A DNA stretch of 64,000 bases from Mimachlamys varia (lineage: Eukaryota > Mollusca > Bivalvia > Pectinida > Pectinidae): the NCBI GenBank assembly GCA_947623455.1, contig OX392545.1:20744001-20808000 (forward strand), written 5' to 3'. The notes beneath the pieces are model-generated. The model saw only the letters and a program-made list of their open reading frames with translations. It was not told where the DNA came from and ran no database searches. This document shows positions 46,562 to 58,545 of the stretch, piece after piece. How positions within the stretch are numbered: position 1 is the stretch's first letter; every line of letters begins with the position of its first letter. The translations under genes were made by a program, and so were the position numbers.

Positions 46562-48349
46562 ACTGGGGGTTTCGTACAAAAAAACGGAGTGTATTCTCAG
46601 CGGTTTATGATATGAGTACACTCCGGTTTTTTTTGTGATATAACCCTTAACCTTAAAAATAGATCCAAATGAATCCTTCTACTTTAATCTATACCCACCG
46701 AAAATCCACTTTATTGATAGACTCTTTATTCTTACAATTCATTACGCTGCTGCATCAGCCAATCAAAAGCGACGTAATAAACGCCGACGTAATTTTTTAC
46801 GTTATGGGCTGATAGCATAATTTTTTAAGCCAATGAAAATGCTTGTTTCAAACAAGATTAAATTATAAGAACCTCGATCATTCAATCGCCAGATAATTAA
46901 GTTTCGGCCGCCAGATAAAAAAATTCAACAATGGCGATAACAGGCTTCCGTAAATATAACCGCACGTAACAACAAGACGACGTACTTACACAAACGAGTT
47001 TCAGTTCTTGGTGTTTACCCCAGTCAATCCTGAAATTTCATTGTGAACTATTCCAACCTTGCATTGGGAACGCTGGGAAATACAGGTTTTGTAATTGTGT
47101 TAAAATGTTGTAGTAAAGTATTGGGTAATGTAGAAGAGAAATCGGTCATATGTTTGCTTACACTGTTAAAAGGCAGGGGAGGGTATACAAGTTTACAAGT
47201 TTATTCAAACGTCGGGCCATTTGACCCATCAGTATAGAGTGTACAAGTACATTGTACAATGCATTATACAGGATCATAGATAATTATCAATGGAAATAAT
47301 AGATAATGGAGATAGTGTTGATGAATTATGGTAATCTAATTTTGTTTGCCTCGTAGATGATTTTACCCAGTAAACATATAGTTCTTTAATATTGTGGACA
47401 CTCAATTGCTGAACAACTTTGAACACAGATGGCTAAAAGTCAGAGGAGGGAGCCGAGTGGTTGAAAAGCTCCCCTAATCAATAAGGACACCTACTTGTTT
47501 TGTTGGGGGGGGGGGGGGGTTAGGGGGGGTTCTTTTGTTGTAATAGATTGCCCGAAAAATAGACTTCTGGTAGCAATGACCATTATGATCTTAAGGTATA
47601 TATGCTTACACAATAAATTATACATTATGCTATTAATATGAACGGGTTTTTTTAAAGAGAAACTAATAATGTTGAAGAAAATCAAATGCTGACAAAAACA
47701 TTCAGATCACCTTACGCGGAATGGAAGACATAGTGATTCAAAGTAAAATGGCCTTGGAAACAAGCCTAGTTCGGACGGAATTACCCGAGGGGCTCCCATC
47801 GGTGTACTTAGCTTCCTACTGACATACATAGTTGATGAGCATGCTGACGTCCATATAAAGATTATATAACGTTTGTTACAATAATCAACAATATTCTCAT
47901 GTTATTATTTACACCATTTGTACGGACAAGGTACTAAACAACTCCCCGGAGATTTCAATATGTTATACGAGTGCAAAAAAGTGCACAAGTTCAGTGCGGA
48001 AAGGTTATGAATATTTCACGTGTGAATCCAAGTTATTTATATCCTTGTCCATAAATTCGTTTGTATTGCTACTCAAACCTTAGTGGTATACTTTTATCAT
48101 ACTTCAGTAGACCATAATATAATAGAAGAAATACTCAAACACTTGTGAGCAACGGCATGGCTGTTTTGTGACTTCTGTCTAAACTTGTCAAGAAACAAGT
48201 TCTTTTCGCGCGTTTTGCCAATTGAAAATATAAAATAACAGATAACATGTTCAAACCAAGATAGTCTTGCTACGTACATTGTACCAACACTTGATCAAGT
48301 TGCTTCTGTTAAATTGTACCAGAGTCATTATCAATATCACTGATATGCT
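46562..48349. other. Intergenic with a hairpin and G-tracts
   Basis: A short hairpin lies at about 46578-46640 (AAACGGAGTGTA ... TACACTCCGGTTT). Poly-G runs occur at 47505-47518 and 47523-47529. Around 47180-47270 there is a TTTACAAGTTTATTCAAACG segment of dispersed-repeat type. No gene recognised. Confidence 0.45.
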
Positions 48350-48830
48350 AAATTTGACCCCTGTGGCATTGAATGTAGGTCAAGGACAATCATTTCAACA
48401 AATTTGATAGCCACTCATCCAAGCATCCTACAGGCAAAATATCAGAACCGTGGGCTTTTCGGTTAACTGAGAAGAAGTTGATTAAAGGTTTTTTATTTAT
48501 TGACCCCTGTGACTTTGAAAGTAAGTCAAGGTCTTCAATATGAGGTCATTTTGTAGCACTTCATTTCAGGTACCAAATATCATAAACATGGGCGTTTCAA
48601 TAAGTTAGGAGAAGATTGTGAAGGGTTTTTACATAGTTGACCCCTGTGACCGTGAAAGTAAGTCAAGGTCATTGATATGAAAACACTTTGTAGCACTCTA
48701 TCCCAGGAACCTACTGGCCAAATCTCAGCATCCGGGGCCTTTTGGTTATTGAGTCTTCTGTTGAAGGAAAAGTTTACGGACGGCGGACGACGACGGACGA
48801 AGCACGATCACAAAATGACCTAAAAATGTG
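48350..48830. repeat. About 143-bp tandem repeat, three units
   Basis: Boxes TTGACCCCTGTGRC(A/T)TTGAA and GTCAAGG recur at about 48353, 48500 and 48639. The third unit ends in a GACGGCGGACGACGACGGAC tract and CACAAAATGACC. I recognise this as a dispersed tandem element frequent in mollusc DNA. Confidence 0.8.
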
Positions 48831-49340
48831 TATAGAAAATACACTACGGCCCTACACTATCCAAAAGTGTTCTAACTTACCCATAATTTAATTGATATCT
48901 ATGTAAAATTAACTACGTATGACTCAGTGTGACTAAATTGAATTTTAATGAGATGTATCAACACTACGCATTTTTATTTTTTATTTTCTTTTTGCAAATT
49001 TCTTTCAGTTGTAATGTTTGCTCCAATACACCTGGTTTTTAATCTCCCGTAGTTTACTGCTGCGATTGTATTGATAGAGTACGTAAATCCTGTATCACAT
49101 AAAGTCTTAGTTTTCCTGATTAGAAACAAACTCCCTACATAACAAAACACATGCTACCAGTGGAGATGCTATCAGTTTTAGGAGTGTTATGTTTGATTTT
49201 GCTATCGGTTACTAATCACTTACCTGTATAAACCGGTACCACGTGACAGATTCACACCTGTGAGTGGACGGACCAGGGCCTAGCTAGCACAGGGTATAAA
49301 CACAGCTCGGTAACGTACCTTTCAAGCATTGCAATTCTTT
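48831..49340. other. Intergenic, nothing recognised
   Basis: AT-rich, no exon or repeat supported. Confidence 0.5.
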
Positions 49341-49697
49341 CAGTTGGCATTCATAGGAGATATGAAAGCCGACTGGACAAAGGCAAATTCAATGAAGTCC
49401 GCTATTCGCATTACCTATGAATGCCAACTAAAAACAGTTTATTACTTGTATTTACCATTTTTAGAATCTCTTTATTTAATAAAAGATAATTTACACTTGT
49501 TATTTTTTTAGAATTTAACTCAAATAATGTATGTATCGGGTATGACTGTTCAATGAATAGAACAGCTAACGCCCGGGAATGGTCAGTGGTATCAAACGTA
49601 CATTGTACATGTTCAATATGTAACAATTATGACGTCATAATAATGATAACGTCAACAATCGGTCAATGACTGTTATGGCCTTATGAATGCCAACTGA
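49341..49697. repeat. Foldback element, CAGTTGGCATTCATA ends
   Basis: Begins CAGTTGGCATTCATAGGAG. The reverse complement recurs at about 49412-49430 and again as CTTATGAATGCCAACTG at 49681-49697, so it is a nested palindromic element. A related piece (ATGCCAACTGGGCAAAGGCG) occurs at 5227-5246. Confidence 0.65.
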
Positions 49698-49794
49698 ATT
49701 CGATAGGGTTATGCATCTAGACAATGCCATGTTATTGTTGATATAACCTTTTCAACTTAGCTTTAGGAAAAGTTTTGAAAACTAAAACTCATGA

Positions 49795-50300
49795 TCAGCA
49801 AAACATTTGAAAAATTTACTGTGCAAAAATGTCAAGCCCAGCAAACTCTTTGTAAACTATCAATCAGAAAAAACGTTTAAACTTAACACAGCAAGCAAAA
49901 CATTTGTAAACAATCGCAGAATCACATTTAAAAGTTTACTACAGCAAAACATTTGTAATCTTTACCTCAGCAAAACATTTGTTAACTTAAGCTTAAATTA
50001 ACCTTTAAAAAGTTTACTTGAGCAAAACATTTGTAAACTTTACCTCAGCAAAAGAATTGTTAATTTAAGCACAGATTAACTTTCTAAAAGTACCTTAGCA
50101 AAACATTTGTAAACTTAAGCTTAGATTTATAAACCTTAAAAAAGTTTACTTGAGCAATTAAAATATTTGTAAGCTTTACCTCAGCAAAACATTTGTAAAC
50201 TTAAGCTTAGATTAAGCTTAAAAAAGTTTACTTAAGCAAAATATTTGTAAAGTTAACTGCGGCAACACCGTTGTACACTACAAGCTTAACCTCAGCAAAC
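49795..50300. repeat. Irregular AAAACATTTGTAAAC repeat
   Basis: Degenerate tandem array built from CAGCAAAACATTTGTAAACT and TTAAGCTTAGATTAA-type segments with variable spacing of about 35-60 bp. Non-coding. Confidence 0.75.
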
Positions 50301-50689
50301 CTTGCTCAGCTAGCCTTACTGATATTTGCCTCTACTACAAATTATAACACCAACCTCCAATAGTCCTAGTAGTAACTAGCCTTCAACAATAACAGCGTCT
50401 CGTCTCTTTAAATCGGTTTGTCTTAACCGCAGGAAATGAACATCAACATTTATCTCCTTACTGTTCGTTATTTAGATATAACAACAAATTGTCGAACTGC
50501 TGTCAGTATAATGTGACGAGTCGGGGTGCCGTTCTTGGTATCTTGATATGTCGTTTCAGTAAGACAGCACTATAAATGCGATGTCAGAGCCGCGCTGATC
50601 ATCAGGAGACACGTGCACCTTCATACATTGTAAGCCTTCACACTAACCTGATTAGGAACTACATGTAATCTTCATCCAAACAAGCAGCA

Positions 50690-51305
50690 TGTAACCTCAG
50701 CTAGGATTGATCTTACATGTAACTAGCCTACACCTTCGCTAGCCTAAACTGAACAAGTCTTAACCTCATATAGCTTAAAACTCAACTTGCCTTAACCTCA
50801 GATAGCTTAACACTTAACTTGTCTAAACCTCAGATAGTTTAAAACTCAATTTGATTTAACTTCAGATAGCTTAACACTTAACTTGTCTAAACCTCAGATA
50901 GTTTAAAACTCAATTTGCCTTAACCTCAGGTAGCTTAACACTTAACTTGTCTTAACCTCAGATAGCTTAAAACTTAACTTGTCTTAAACTCAGACAGCTT
51001 AAGACTCAACATGTCTTAACCGCAGTTACATTCTTGTAGCTTAAAACTCTACAAGTCTTAAACTCAGAAAGCTTAAAACTCACTGGTCTAAACCCCAGAT
51101 ACAAAATGTAGCTGCATGTAGAATTCAACTAGTCTCAACTTCAAATAGCTTAAAACTCAACTAGTCTCAACTTCAAATAGCTTAAAACTCAACGTGTCTC
51201 AACTTCAAATAGCTTAAAACTCAACGTGTCTCAACTTCAAATAGCTTAAAACTCAACGTGTCTCAACTTCAAAAAGCTTAAAACTCAAATGGTCTCAACC
51301 TCAGA
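50690..51305. repeat. 32-bp minisatellite, subfamily A
   Basis: Units of CTTAACCTCAGATAGCTTAA plus AACTCAACTTGT, becoming CTCAACTTCAAATAGCTTAA toward the right. Period about 32. Confidence 0.85.
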
Positions 51306-51835
51306 AAGTTTCAAACTTTACCTGTACCTAACCTTACCCCGAGGGTCTTATACCTGTGCCTAGCCTTACTCTAATAGTCTTTACCTGTGGCTAGCCTTAC
51401 CCCGAGGGTCTTTACCTGTGGTTAGCCTTACCCCGGGGGTCTTTACCTCTGCCTAGCCTTACCCCGAGGGTCTTTACCTGTGGCTAGCCTTACTCTGATG
51501 GTCTTACCTCTGCCTAGCCTTACCCCGAGGGTCTTTACCTGTGGTTAGCCTTACCCCGGGGGTCTTTACCTCTGCCTAGCCTTACCCCGAGGGTCTTTAC
51601 CTGTGGCTAGCCTTACTCTGATGGTCTTACCTCTGCCTAGCCTTACCCCGAGGGTCTTTACCTGTGGCTAGCCTTACTCTGATGGTCTTTACCTCTGCCT
51701 AGCCTTACCCCGAGGGTCTTTACCTGTGGCTAGCCTTACTCTAATGGTCTTTACCTGTGCCTAGCCTTACCCCGAGGGTCTTTACCTGTGTCTAGCCCTA
51801 CCCCGAGGGTCTTTCCGCTGCTAGTGTTACCCTGG
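51306..51835. repeat. 32-bp minisatellite, subfamily B
   Basis: Units of TTACCTGTGGCTAGCCTTAC plus CCCGAGGGTCTT, alternating with TACTCTGATGGTCTT forms. The same 32-bp period and a shared AGCCTTA/AGCTTAA core suggest descent from subfamily A next to it. Confidence 0.9.
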
Positions 51836-51918
51836 GTTAGTTGTAACATCAGCTAAAATTGTAGCTATATAGCCGTACCATCAACAGGTTCCGATCTCAG
51901 CTCCCAACCTTAAAAACA

Positions 51919-52087
51919 TAAACTTTATTTATTTAACAACAATTATGAAACAAGTTATCCAACTTATATTAATCACTCCTGTTGGCCCGGAGGTTAGCGC
52001 GCGAGGGGTCTTAATGTGGGAGGAAACCGGAGTACCAGGAGAAAACCCACGTGGTCGGGTAGGTGGCCCCATACCTTTTCACGTCCC
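51919..52087 (-). repeat. SINE copy lacking tRNA-like head
   Basis: Reverse complement of the body and tail of the SINE at 42126-42360 (GTGGGAGGAAACCGGAGTAC, GAGAAAACC, CCATACCTTTT). The tRNA-like head is missing, consistent with 5' truncation on insertion. Confidence 0.8.
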
Positions 52088-53092
52088 AAACTTCACTTGT
52101 CTAATGCTTAAGTGAAAGCTCAAAACTCAATTAGTTTTACCTATTACTAGTTTTCAATAGGGTAGCTTACAGCTACATATGTCCTACCTTAGTGCAATCT
52201 TACTATTTGGTATTCTTAATCTGACGTAGTGTTAACCTCAGCTGGGCTAGATCTTACCTTGGCGGTCGGTCGACAGCTCAATTTTAGGCTTTGTTCGGGT
52301 AAAATATTAGTTGAAGTGATTTTACAGATAAATTGAAGTCATGCAGAATATTTTCGGATTTATTTATGCATAACTCTGCATTTGAATACGTTAAATCGTG
52401 TTCTGGTGACGTCATCACTCGTGTACCTTGCATAAGGTGTTTTGCATTACAAATTGGCTGTACAATTAATGATCGGTCGGCCGGGCTACCGACCTGATAA
52501 ATCCTCAGCTATCGATTAAATGTCAAGTGCCGTCTTTTGTTCCATTTCGTACAAATTATCTAAGTTTTTTTCCCTTAGATACAGATTTCAGCAGTGTATA
52601 CATTGGTAAGGTACAGCCTTGTGTTATCAGGGTTCAGTAACACCTGTGATTACAGTCGGCTAGATCTACCTGTGTAAAACGAGTTCCACCATTGGTGACG
52701 GGTAACCAGGGTTCGGCTAAGATAGATCGATTTCGGGGCTGGGGATATATTCACCGGAGGTTTGTTGGAAATAGAAAGTCACTCAAATATTACAAAGTAA
52801 GGACCTCTCGTAAAATTGTTTTTGTCACGTAATTTGATGATAAATGTGAAACGGTCTTGGGGTTTCAAGCGCATTGCTGAAATCCCAGGTACACAGGGTG
52901 ATTTATAATGTTTAAATACAAACCTGGCGTGAATAATGTTATAAAATGAAGACCATCTTTAAACGAAAACATTAGAACAAACCCACAATAACATCTCATT
53001 TATTTAGAAATAACAAAAATCATAATTAACTTATTTGCTAACTTATCATCGCTTGTTCTCTCAAGGGCAAACGACAGTCGGCAGTAAAGAAG
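52088..53092. other. Upstream of tetraspanin, nothing recognised
   Basis: Includes a TGACGTCATCACTCGTG motif near 52408 typical of palindromic elements here. The last part probably contains tetraspanin promoter sequence. Confidence 0.4.
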
Positions 53093-53093
53093 A

Positions 53094-53107
53094 CGGAAGT
53101 GACGTCA
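53094..53107 (+). promoter_or_regulatory. Composite ETS-CRE site
   Basis: CGGAAGTGACGTCA joins an ETS core (GGAAGT) to a CRE full site (TGACGTCA), a known composite motif of TATA-less promoters. It lies 230 bp upstream of the tetraspanin start codon. A TTGTTTTACAG just before 53289 could be the acceptor of a 5' UTR exon, in which case the motif may lie in an upstream intron instead. Confidence 0.4.
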
Positions 53108-53337
53108 TCAGGTCTTGAACAATTCCATGGTTTCAGTATCAAGTTCTAGGAAGTGTTGAAGGTTCAGTACGTGAGATTACAGACCAGAGTTAGCTGTGTC
53201 ATAACGATTACTAGTCCCTGAGCAGACGGGGTGGTAAGGGAAGAAAGCCTGACTGGTACAAGTACTAGGATCATCATTTGTTTTACAGAGAACGTATTTA
53301 TTGACAGAATTCAGGGGAGATTCGGAAAAAAAGCATC

Positions 53338-53397
53338 ATGGATTGTTTGGCCTCCTGTGGGAAGTGTTTTCTTAACCTCATCAACACTTTATTTGGG
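53338..53397 (+). CDS. Tetraspanin, first coding exon
   Basis: A 60-nt exon from ATG to a GGG/GTAAGT donor, reading MDCLASCGKCFLNLINTLFG. The cluster of cysteines just inside the first membrane segment (C3, C7, C10) matches the palmitoylated N-terminus of tetraspanins. It ends on a codon boundary, as exon 2 requires. The start was chosen as the ATG immediately preceding this motif; the leader upstream is purine-rich (GGAAAAAAAGCATC). Tetraspanins are four-pass plasma-membrane scaffolds that organise partner proteins. Confidence 0.85.
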
Positions 53398-54439
53398 GTA
53401 AGTAACAGGTCTATCAAAGATAACTAACCAGCTTAAGGAGAACTGGTTTCGCATCTTTTCGATTGTTATGGTCAATAAAACATGTCTGAATGAGCACGGG
53501 AATACATTTTATATGAGATGAAATTACTACTCAATGTTGTACAGATGTAGGTTTGTGCAAATTCATGTAATTAAGTTTAACTAGAAAGGAATAGATAACT
53601 ACTGAACACAAACTAAAATAGTTTATGCCCCCGCCATGAAATGGGGGGGGTGGCATATATATATACATGTAGTGTTGCTCATTACTGTCCCATCGCGTCG
53701 CGTCCCATCCCATGATTATGTAACCAGTTTATTTAAAAAACTACTAATCCGATTGTCATCAAACTTCGCATACGTAATAATTAAACATGACGAACTTATT
53801 TCATATGGGGGGGGGGGGCATTTATGTCTCACAGACATTTCTAGTTATGTATACATTGTAACCTGAAATGGTTTTTGGTCGATAAATTTATTATCAATGC
53901 TGTGGTTTTGTGCAAATACTTTTAAATAAGATTTTTTTTATTTAATAGATAAACACTGAAGACGAGTCAAAATATTACGTATATACACACGGTAACTTCA
54001 CGTTATGGTTTTGTGCAAATAATTTAGTTAAATTAGAATTTAATAGATAACCGTTAAAGATAAACTAAAATATTTTGCATTTATAATGAAATTAAATTTT
54101 AACAGGTAGCCTTATACGATAAAACTATGTATCCAGTGTTTATGGCATATACAGTAAAAACCATTAAACCAATTTATAGCTGTAACAATAATACAACGAC
54201 TGCAATATATTGTTTTCGCTCGCGAACAGCAGTTATATGTATGATACTACAATATGAGTATTTTCACTAAAGGAGCCACGTAACAAACGCGATAAAAGTT
54301 GACCTAAATCGCGAAAAAAAAATCCTGAATGGTAATACATGACTGTTATAACAATAATAACTCGAGGATTTGTATACCGCCTTATCACAATCTAGGCTAT
54401 AGGTCGTCATAAATCAATTACAAATTATTATCCTTGGTT
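53398..54439. other. Tetraspanin intron 1, first part
   Basis: AT-rich intron. Poly-G tracts at 53643-53651 and 53807-53818; otherwise nothing recognised. Confidence 0.5.
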
Positions 54440-54690
54440 ATAGGATGTTAGAAACTTTACATGTCGCCAATAAGGTTCACAACTACCTAGGGAGAAGTCA
54501 GTTCGCCGCTCACAGTATTCTACAATGTCTAGCACTACCCAACCACGAACGCATTTACAGCTGAGTAGACTAGAACAAGCAGAGTAAAGTATCTTGCTCA
54601 GGGATACATTATACAACACAAGTGCCATGGCCAGGACTCGAACTCGCAACCCTTCGATCACGAGTCCGGCGTCCTTCTATCTCGCCTTTT
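54440..54690 (-). repeat. tRNA-related SINE, minus orientation
   Basis: On the minus strand a B-box-like GCGAGTTCGAGTCC (54634-54647) follows a GGACTCGTGATCGAAGGG head. The body contains GCAAGATACTTTACTCTGCT, a tail motif I associate with invertebrate tRNA-derived SINEs. It sits within tetraspanin intron 1, antisense to the gene. Confidence 0.7.
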
Positions 54691-56739
54691 ATTAAAGCGA
54701 TTTTGAATATATAAGGTAAATTAATTTATTCAAATGAAAACTTTATATCAAACTTTATATTTAATTAAAACACATAATAATTAAGAAGGATACTAATCTT
54801 GTAATTATCCAGTGATACAAACAATACCTTAATCATGTAATTAACAGGTAGGAATTAACCATTAACTGGTACTACAAATTTCAGTACAAAGGATGTCAGA
54901 TAAAAACTCAATTTAGACGTCTAACAGGAAAATCCTTTCTATAAAGAATTCTGAAATTGGTGTTACAGTTATTCAGTTCAGCGTTCAGCTTCTGAACAAT
55001 GTTTTTTTTTTTTGTAAATCAAAGAAATTGACAGCGTGTATGTTAATTTACTTGTTGACACCACTATGTCCCACTTGTGGTGCTCTTGGTGTATTAGTCA
55101 CACATCCGTCACTCTCCTGATTACGTATGTATTTACTTATGCTGGTGTGTGTGTGTGTGTGTGTGAAAATGTGAGTGTGTGTTTATTATAGACATGTAAA
55201 ATTGTATTCTTTGTAATGGTAATGTCGATGCGCTTATGAGTCGTTGGGATCTCGGCTAATAAAGAACTTGAATCTGTGTTTCAACAGGCGATAATTAAAT
55301 TAGGCATTATTACATATTATGTACGTACAGCAAATTGTGACATGTAAAGGATGTTTGTTACATCAATGGGCGATACAGTAATTAATCTAGGCATTATTTC
55401 ATAGAGGATTTCTTACAATCAAATTACTATAATTATATTTCTTGTCAGTACTAACGAAGAATGTACTGCGCATGACTAGAGTCCAATCAAGTCCTACATA
55501 TACCTTTTGATTGGCTGAAATAGTAGAAATAATAATTTGATTGGTTAATCATAATCTCTCCGTTTCGGGTTATACTAGAGTTTCCAAGGTTGAGCTGCGT
55601 TATTTTAATACAAAATTTGACCAGGGATGTACACACTGTACACTTATACATCCCTGATTTGACGAATAAAGTCGAGATGTTGGGAAACTAAAAGAAAGAA
55701 GTCTTTCTGTATACTTTAGGATCTCGAAAACCCTCATACATTTTAACACTACCACTAGACCGCCGTGCCTCTTATCCGGAATCAATCTTGAAATCAAAAA
55801 ATAATTAATTTGTTTAATTACTTATGTATATACTATCGCATCAAAAATAGCAGTTGTTTAGATTAGAATTACTCACCTCAAAATTAAGTATCTGCTAATA
55901 TTTGTTCCTCCTATTAACCAATTTATATCTTGTATGTAAAATACCGTAGCAATTAATGGTACAATTGTAGTAGCTACAAATGAAGAAGCTATAATTCAGG
56001 GTTGAAATATTGTGGTTCGGTAACAATTTGACGTTAGATGTGATTAAGTTATAGGAAGACATTAATATTCACGTATATATCCCTTATAACCTAGATATAT
56101 GATCGTAATAACATAGATAGATTTATACAACATTTGATATAGCGCCCATTGGCCCTATCTAGCTAACATAAGCTACTCTAAATCGCTTCACAGTATAAAT
56201 ATACACAGGAGTTCACAGGAGCTGCCATATGTTTGAAATAATAATGATAAATCACTTTTTTAAGGCTAAACTTTACTTCTGGTACAAGTATCTTCTAACA
56301 AGCGGTCGGTAGTAAATTTTACGTTATTGACATGATACATGTATAGTATTTACAGTGTATTACAGCGTATATGTATATTTGTATAGCATCGTAGGGGTGT
56401 GTATGTAACAATCATATTTCAATTGTGTTAAGATTTCACATTGACTGACACTTTCAGGTAATTTATTTATTAGTGGTCCACTATCTCGAAATGAGTCCCT
56501 GATTATTTCGTTTCTGTGCTGAGGTATACAGCCCAACTTGCTTGAGCGGTCTTAAACAGCATATTTATGTCGATCTCTTCGGTGACAGCTTAATATTGGT
56601 TCAACTATAATATATTTTTACCGGAAGTATATGCCCTAGTTTATTTATCATCTGCACTAGGCAAATTGTCACTAAAATACATACCATATTTTTCCATGGT
56701 GTGAGACACATCACGTGTATATCCCTGGAGTATGAAATA
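54691..56739. other. Tetraspanin intron 1, middle part
   Basis: AT-rich. A (GT)n run lies at 55145-55165. On the minus strand at 55690-55780 a GGCGGTCTAGTGGTAGTG segment resembles a SINE A-box region but the B-box is degenerate. A short inverted pair CAGGGATGTA/TACATCCCTG is at 55623-55655. Confidence 0.45.
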
Positions 56740-57190
56740 TATCATATCACTGGTGTAAGAAATTCATAATATGTCTATCCCCGGTGTATATAATACATAA
56801 TTTGTCTATCTCTGGTGTATATAATACATAATGTGTCTATCCCCGGTTTATATAATACATAATGTGTCTATCCCTGGTGTATATAATACATAATGTGTCT
56901 ATCCCTGGTGTATATAATACATAATGTGTCTATCCCCGGTGTATATAATACATAATATGTCTGTCCCCGGTGTATGAACTACATAATGCGTCTATCCCCG
57001 GTGTAGGATATACATAATATGTCTATCCTTGGTGTATATAATACATAATATGTCTGTCCCCGGTGTATGAACTACATAATGCGTCTATCCCCGGTGTAGG
57101 ATATACATAATATGTCTATCCTTGGTGTATATAATACATAATATGTCTATCCCCGGTGTATATAATACATAATATGTCTACCCGGGTTTA
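56740..57190. repeat. 31-bp minisatellite before exon 2
   Basis: About 14 units of TATCCCCGGTGTATATAATA plus CATAATGTGTC, with a TATGAACTACATAATGCG variant recurring in a higher-order pattern (56970-57100). It ends about 33 bp before the exon 2 acceptor. Confidence 0.9.
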
Positions 57191-57222
57191 TATCTGTAAG
57201 AGATGTTTTTTGTATTTTACAG

Positions 57223-57343
57223 TTGATTGGATTGGCATGCCTGGTCATCGGTCTGATAATCAAGTTCGGGAAGGATGTCCTCAACGACGTACTAAAGACG
57301 GTTATGGACCAGATAGGGGACCAGATTGAACCCATGCTGACAG
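57223..57343 (+). CDS. Tetraspanin, exon 2
   Basis: A 121-nt exon after TGTATTTTACAG, reading LIGLACLVIGLIIKFG and then KDVLNDVLKTVMDQIGDQIE, ending one base into an alanine codon at ACAG/GTAGGT. It completes transmembrane segment 1 and starts the small extracellular loop. Entry phase 0 matches exon 1. It is bracketed by minisatellites on both sides, and its donor is the first unit of the downstream one. Confidence 0.9.
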
Positions 57344-57550
57344 GTAGGTCACCTGTATCCTGCTAGGTAGATCACGTGTATCCTGCTAGGTAGGTCACGT
57401 GTATCCTGCTAGGTAGGTCACGTGTATCCTGCTAGGTAGGTCACGTGTATCCTGCTAGGTAGGTCACGTGTATCCTGCTAATTAGGTCCCGTGTATCCTG
57501 CTAGGTAGGTCACGTGTATCCTGCTAGGTAGGTCACGTGTATCCTGCTAG
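57344..57550 (+). repeat. 23-bp minisatellite of donor sites and E-boxes
   Basis: Nine exact-length units GTAGGTCACGTGTATCCTGC+TAG start at the first intron base after exon 2. Eight of the nine units begin with GT, and seven contain the palindromic E-box CACGTG (units 2-6, 8, 9). Six of the unit junctions read TAG/GTAGRTC, resembling the real CAG/GTAGGTC donor, and a seventh (TAG/GTACAT) closes the array. Confidence 0.95.
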
Positions 57551-58360
57551 GTACATAAACCTCACATCTAAGATAAAGTCAGGCTAAACAGACACATACC
57601 AAAATATTATCAGTGGAGCATAATTTTCACGACATATTCTGAAACTCGCACTCTAAAACGAGTACAAATTTCCAGTTCATCGCCTCTTTTATTTTCTGGG
57701 TTTAACGGATATATCAGTTCCTTTTTTTATCGCTGTTTATTAATTGCATATCACTGGTGGCTGTTTGGGTTTTTTTTGTCGAATATTAACCCGACATACT
57801 CGAGGACATAAAACACAATGTCGGCTGCTTAGTACATGTACCACTGCGTTATGTCCCACCAAGGGGAGACCACTGGGGGTTCTTATAGAATCCGAAAAAT
57901 AAACATTTAAACTTTGATTGTAAGTATATAATATCCCAAACATCGATTGTTACGAAACTTCACACATCGAGACCTACGACTTAAAAGACGAAGCTGTTGG
58001 CGAGCTTGGCGTCATTATTTTGGCATAGGAACGGCGATGGTTTGCCGTTAATATGATTGTTCCATTTTTCAATTTTCGATGTCGATAGTGAAGCTTTAAT
58101 CATAATTTGAATCAAATTGAAATCAGTATAAGTCACCAACATTGATAGGAAATGTAAATATAAAATTGCTGGCGTACAGTGTTTACTTGGAAAGCTCTGT
58201 CATTTGTATGGACCATAAGACCTTATCAAGATACTTTTAGAAAAAATCATTAGTTGTATTTCTTATTTGGAAAGAGTTAAAACCCGTATTGACCTCGATA
58301 CTACATATTTGCTCTACACAATGATAAGCCTCCTGGTAATCACCAATCCTACTGCTTCTT
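57551..58360. other. Tetraspanin intron 2, nothing recognised
   Basis: AT-rich intronic sequence without a supported exon or repeat. Confidence 0.5.
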
Positions 58361-58545
58361 GTAGATTTACAGTACACCCTCATAACGTTCCGAGACTCGA
58401 CATTATTGCTACATATTGAAGATTTACAGAAAACACTCACATCATCCCGAGACTCAACATTATTGCTGCATGTTGTAGATTTACAATACACACTCATAAC
58501 GTTCCGAGACTCGACATTATTGCGGCATGTGGTCGATTTATAGTT
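58361..58545. repeat. 57-bp tandem repeat, about 3 units
   Basis: Shared boxes GATTTACA, CACTCATAACGTTCCGAGAC and TCGACATTATTGC recur every 57 bp (19 codons), leaving a 105-codon minus frame open with a CSNNVESRNVM repeat. Not regarded as coding. Confidence 0.85.

Noticed and set aside
54428..54661. 77-codon minus frame in tetraspanin intron 1
   Set aside because: Coincides with a tRNA-related SINE.
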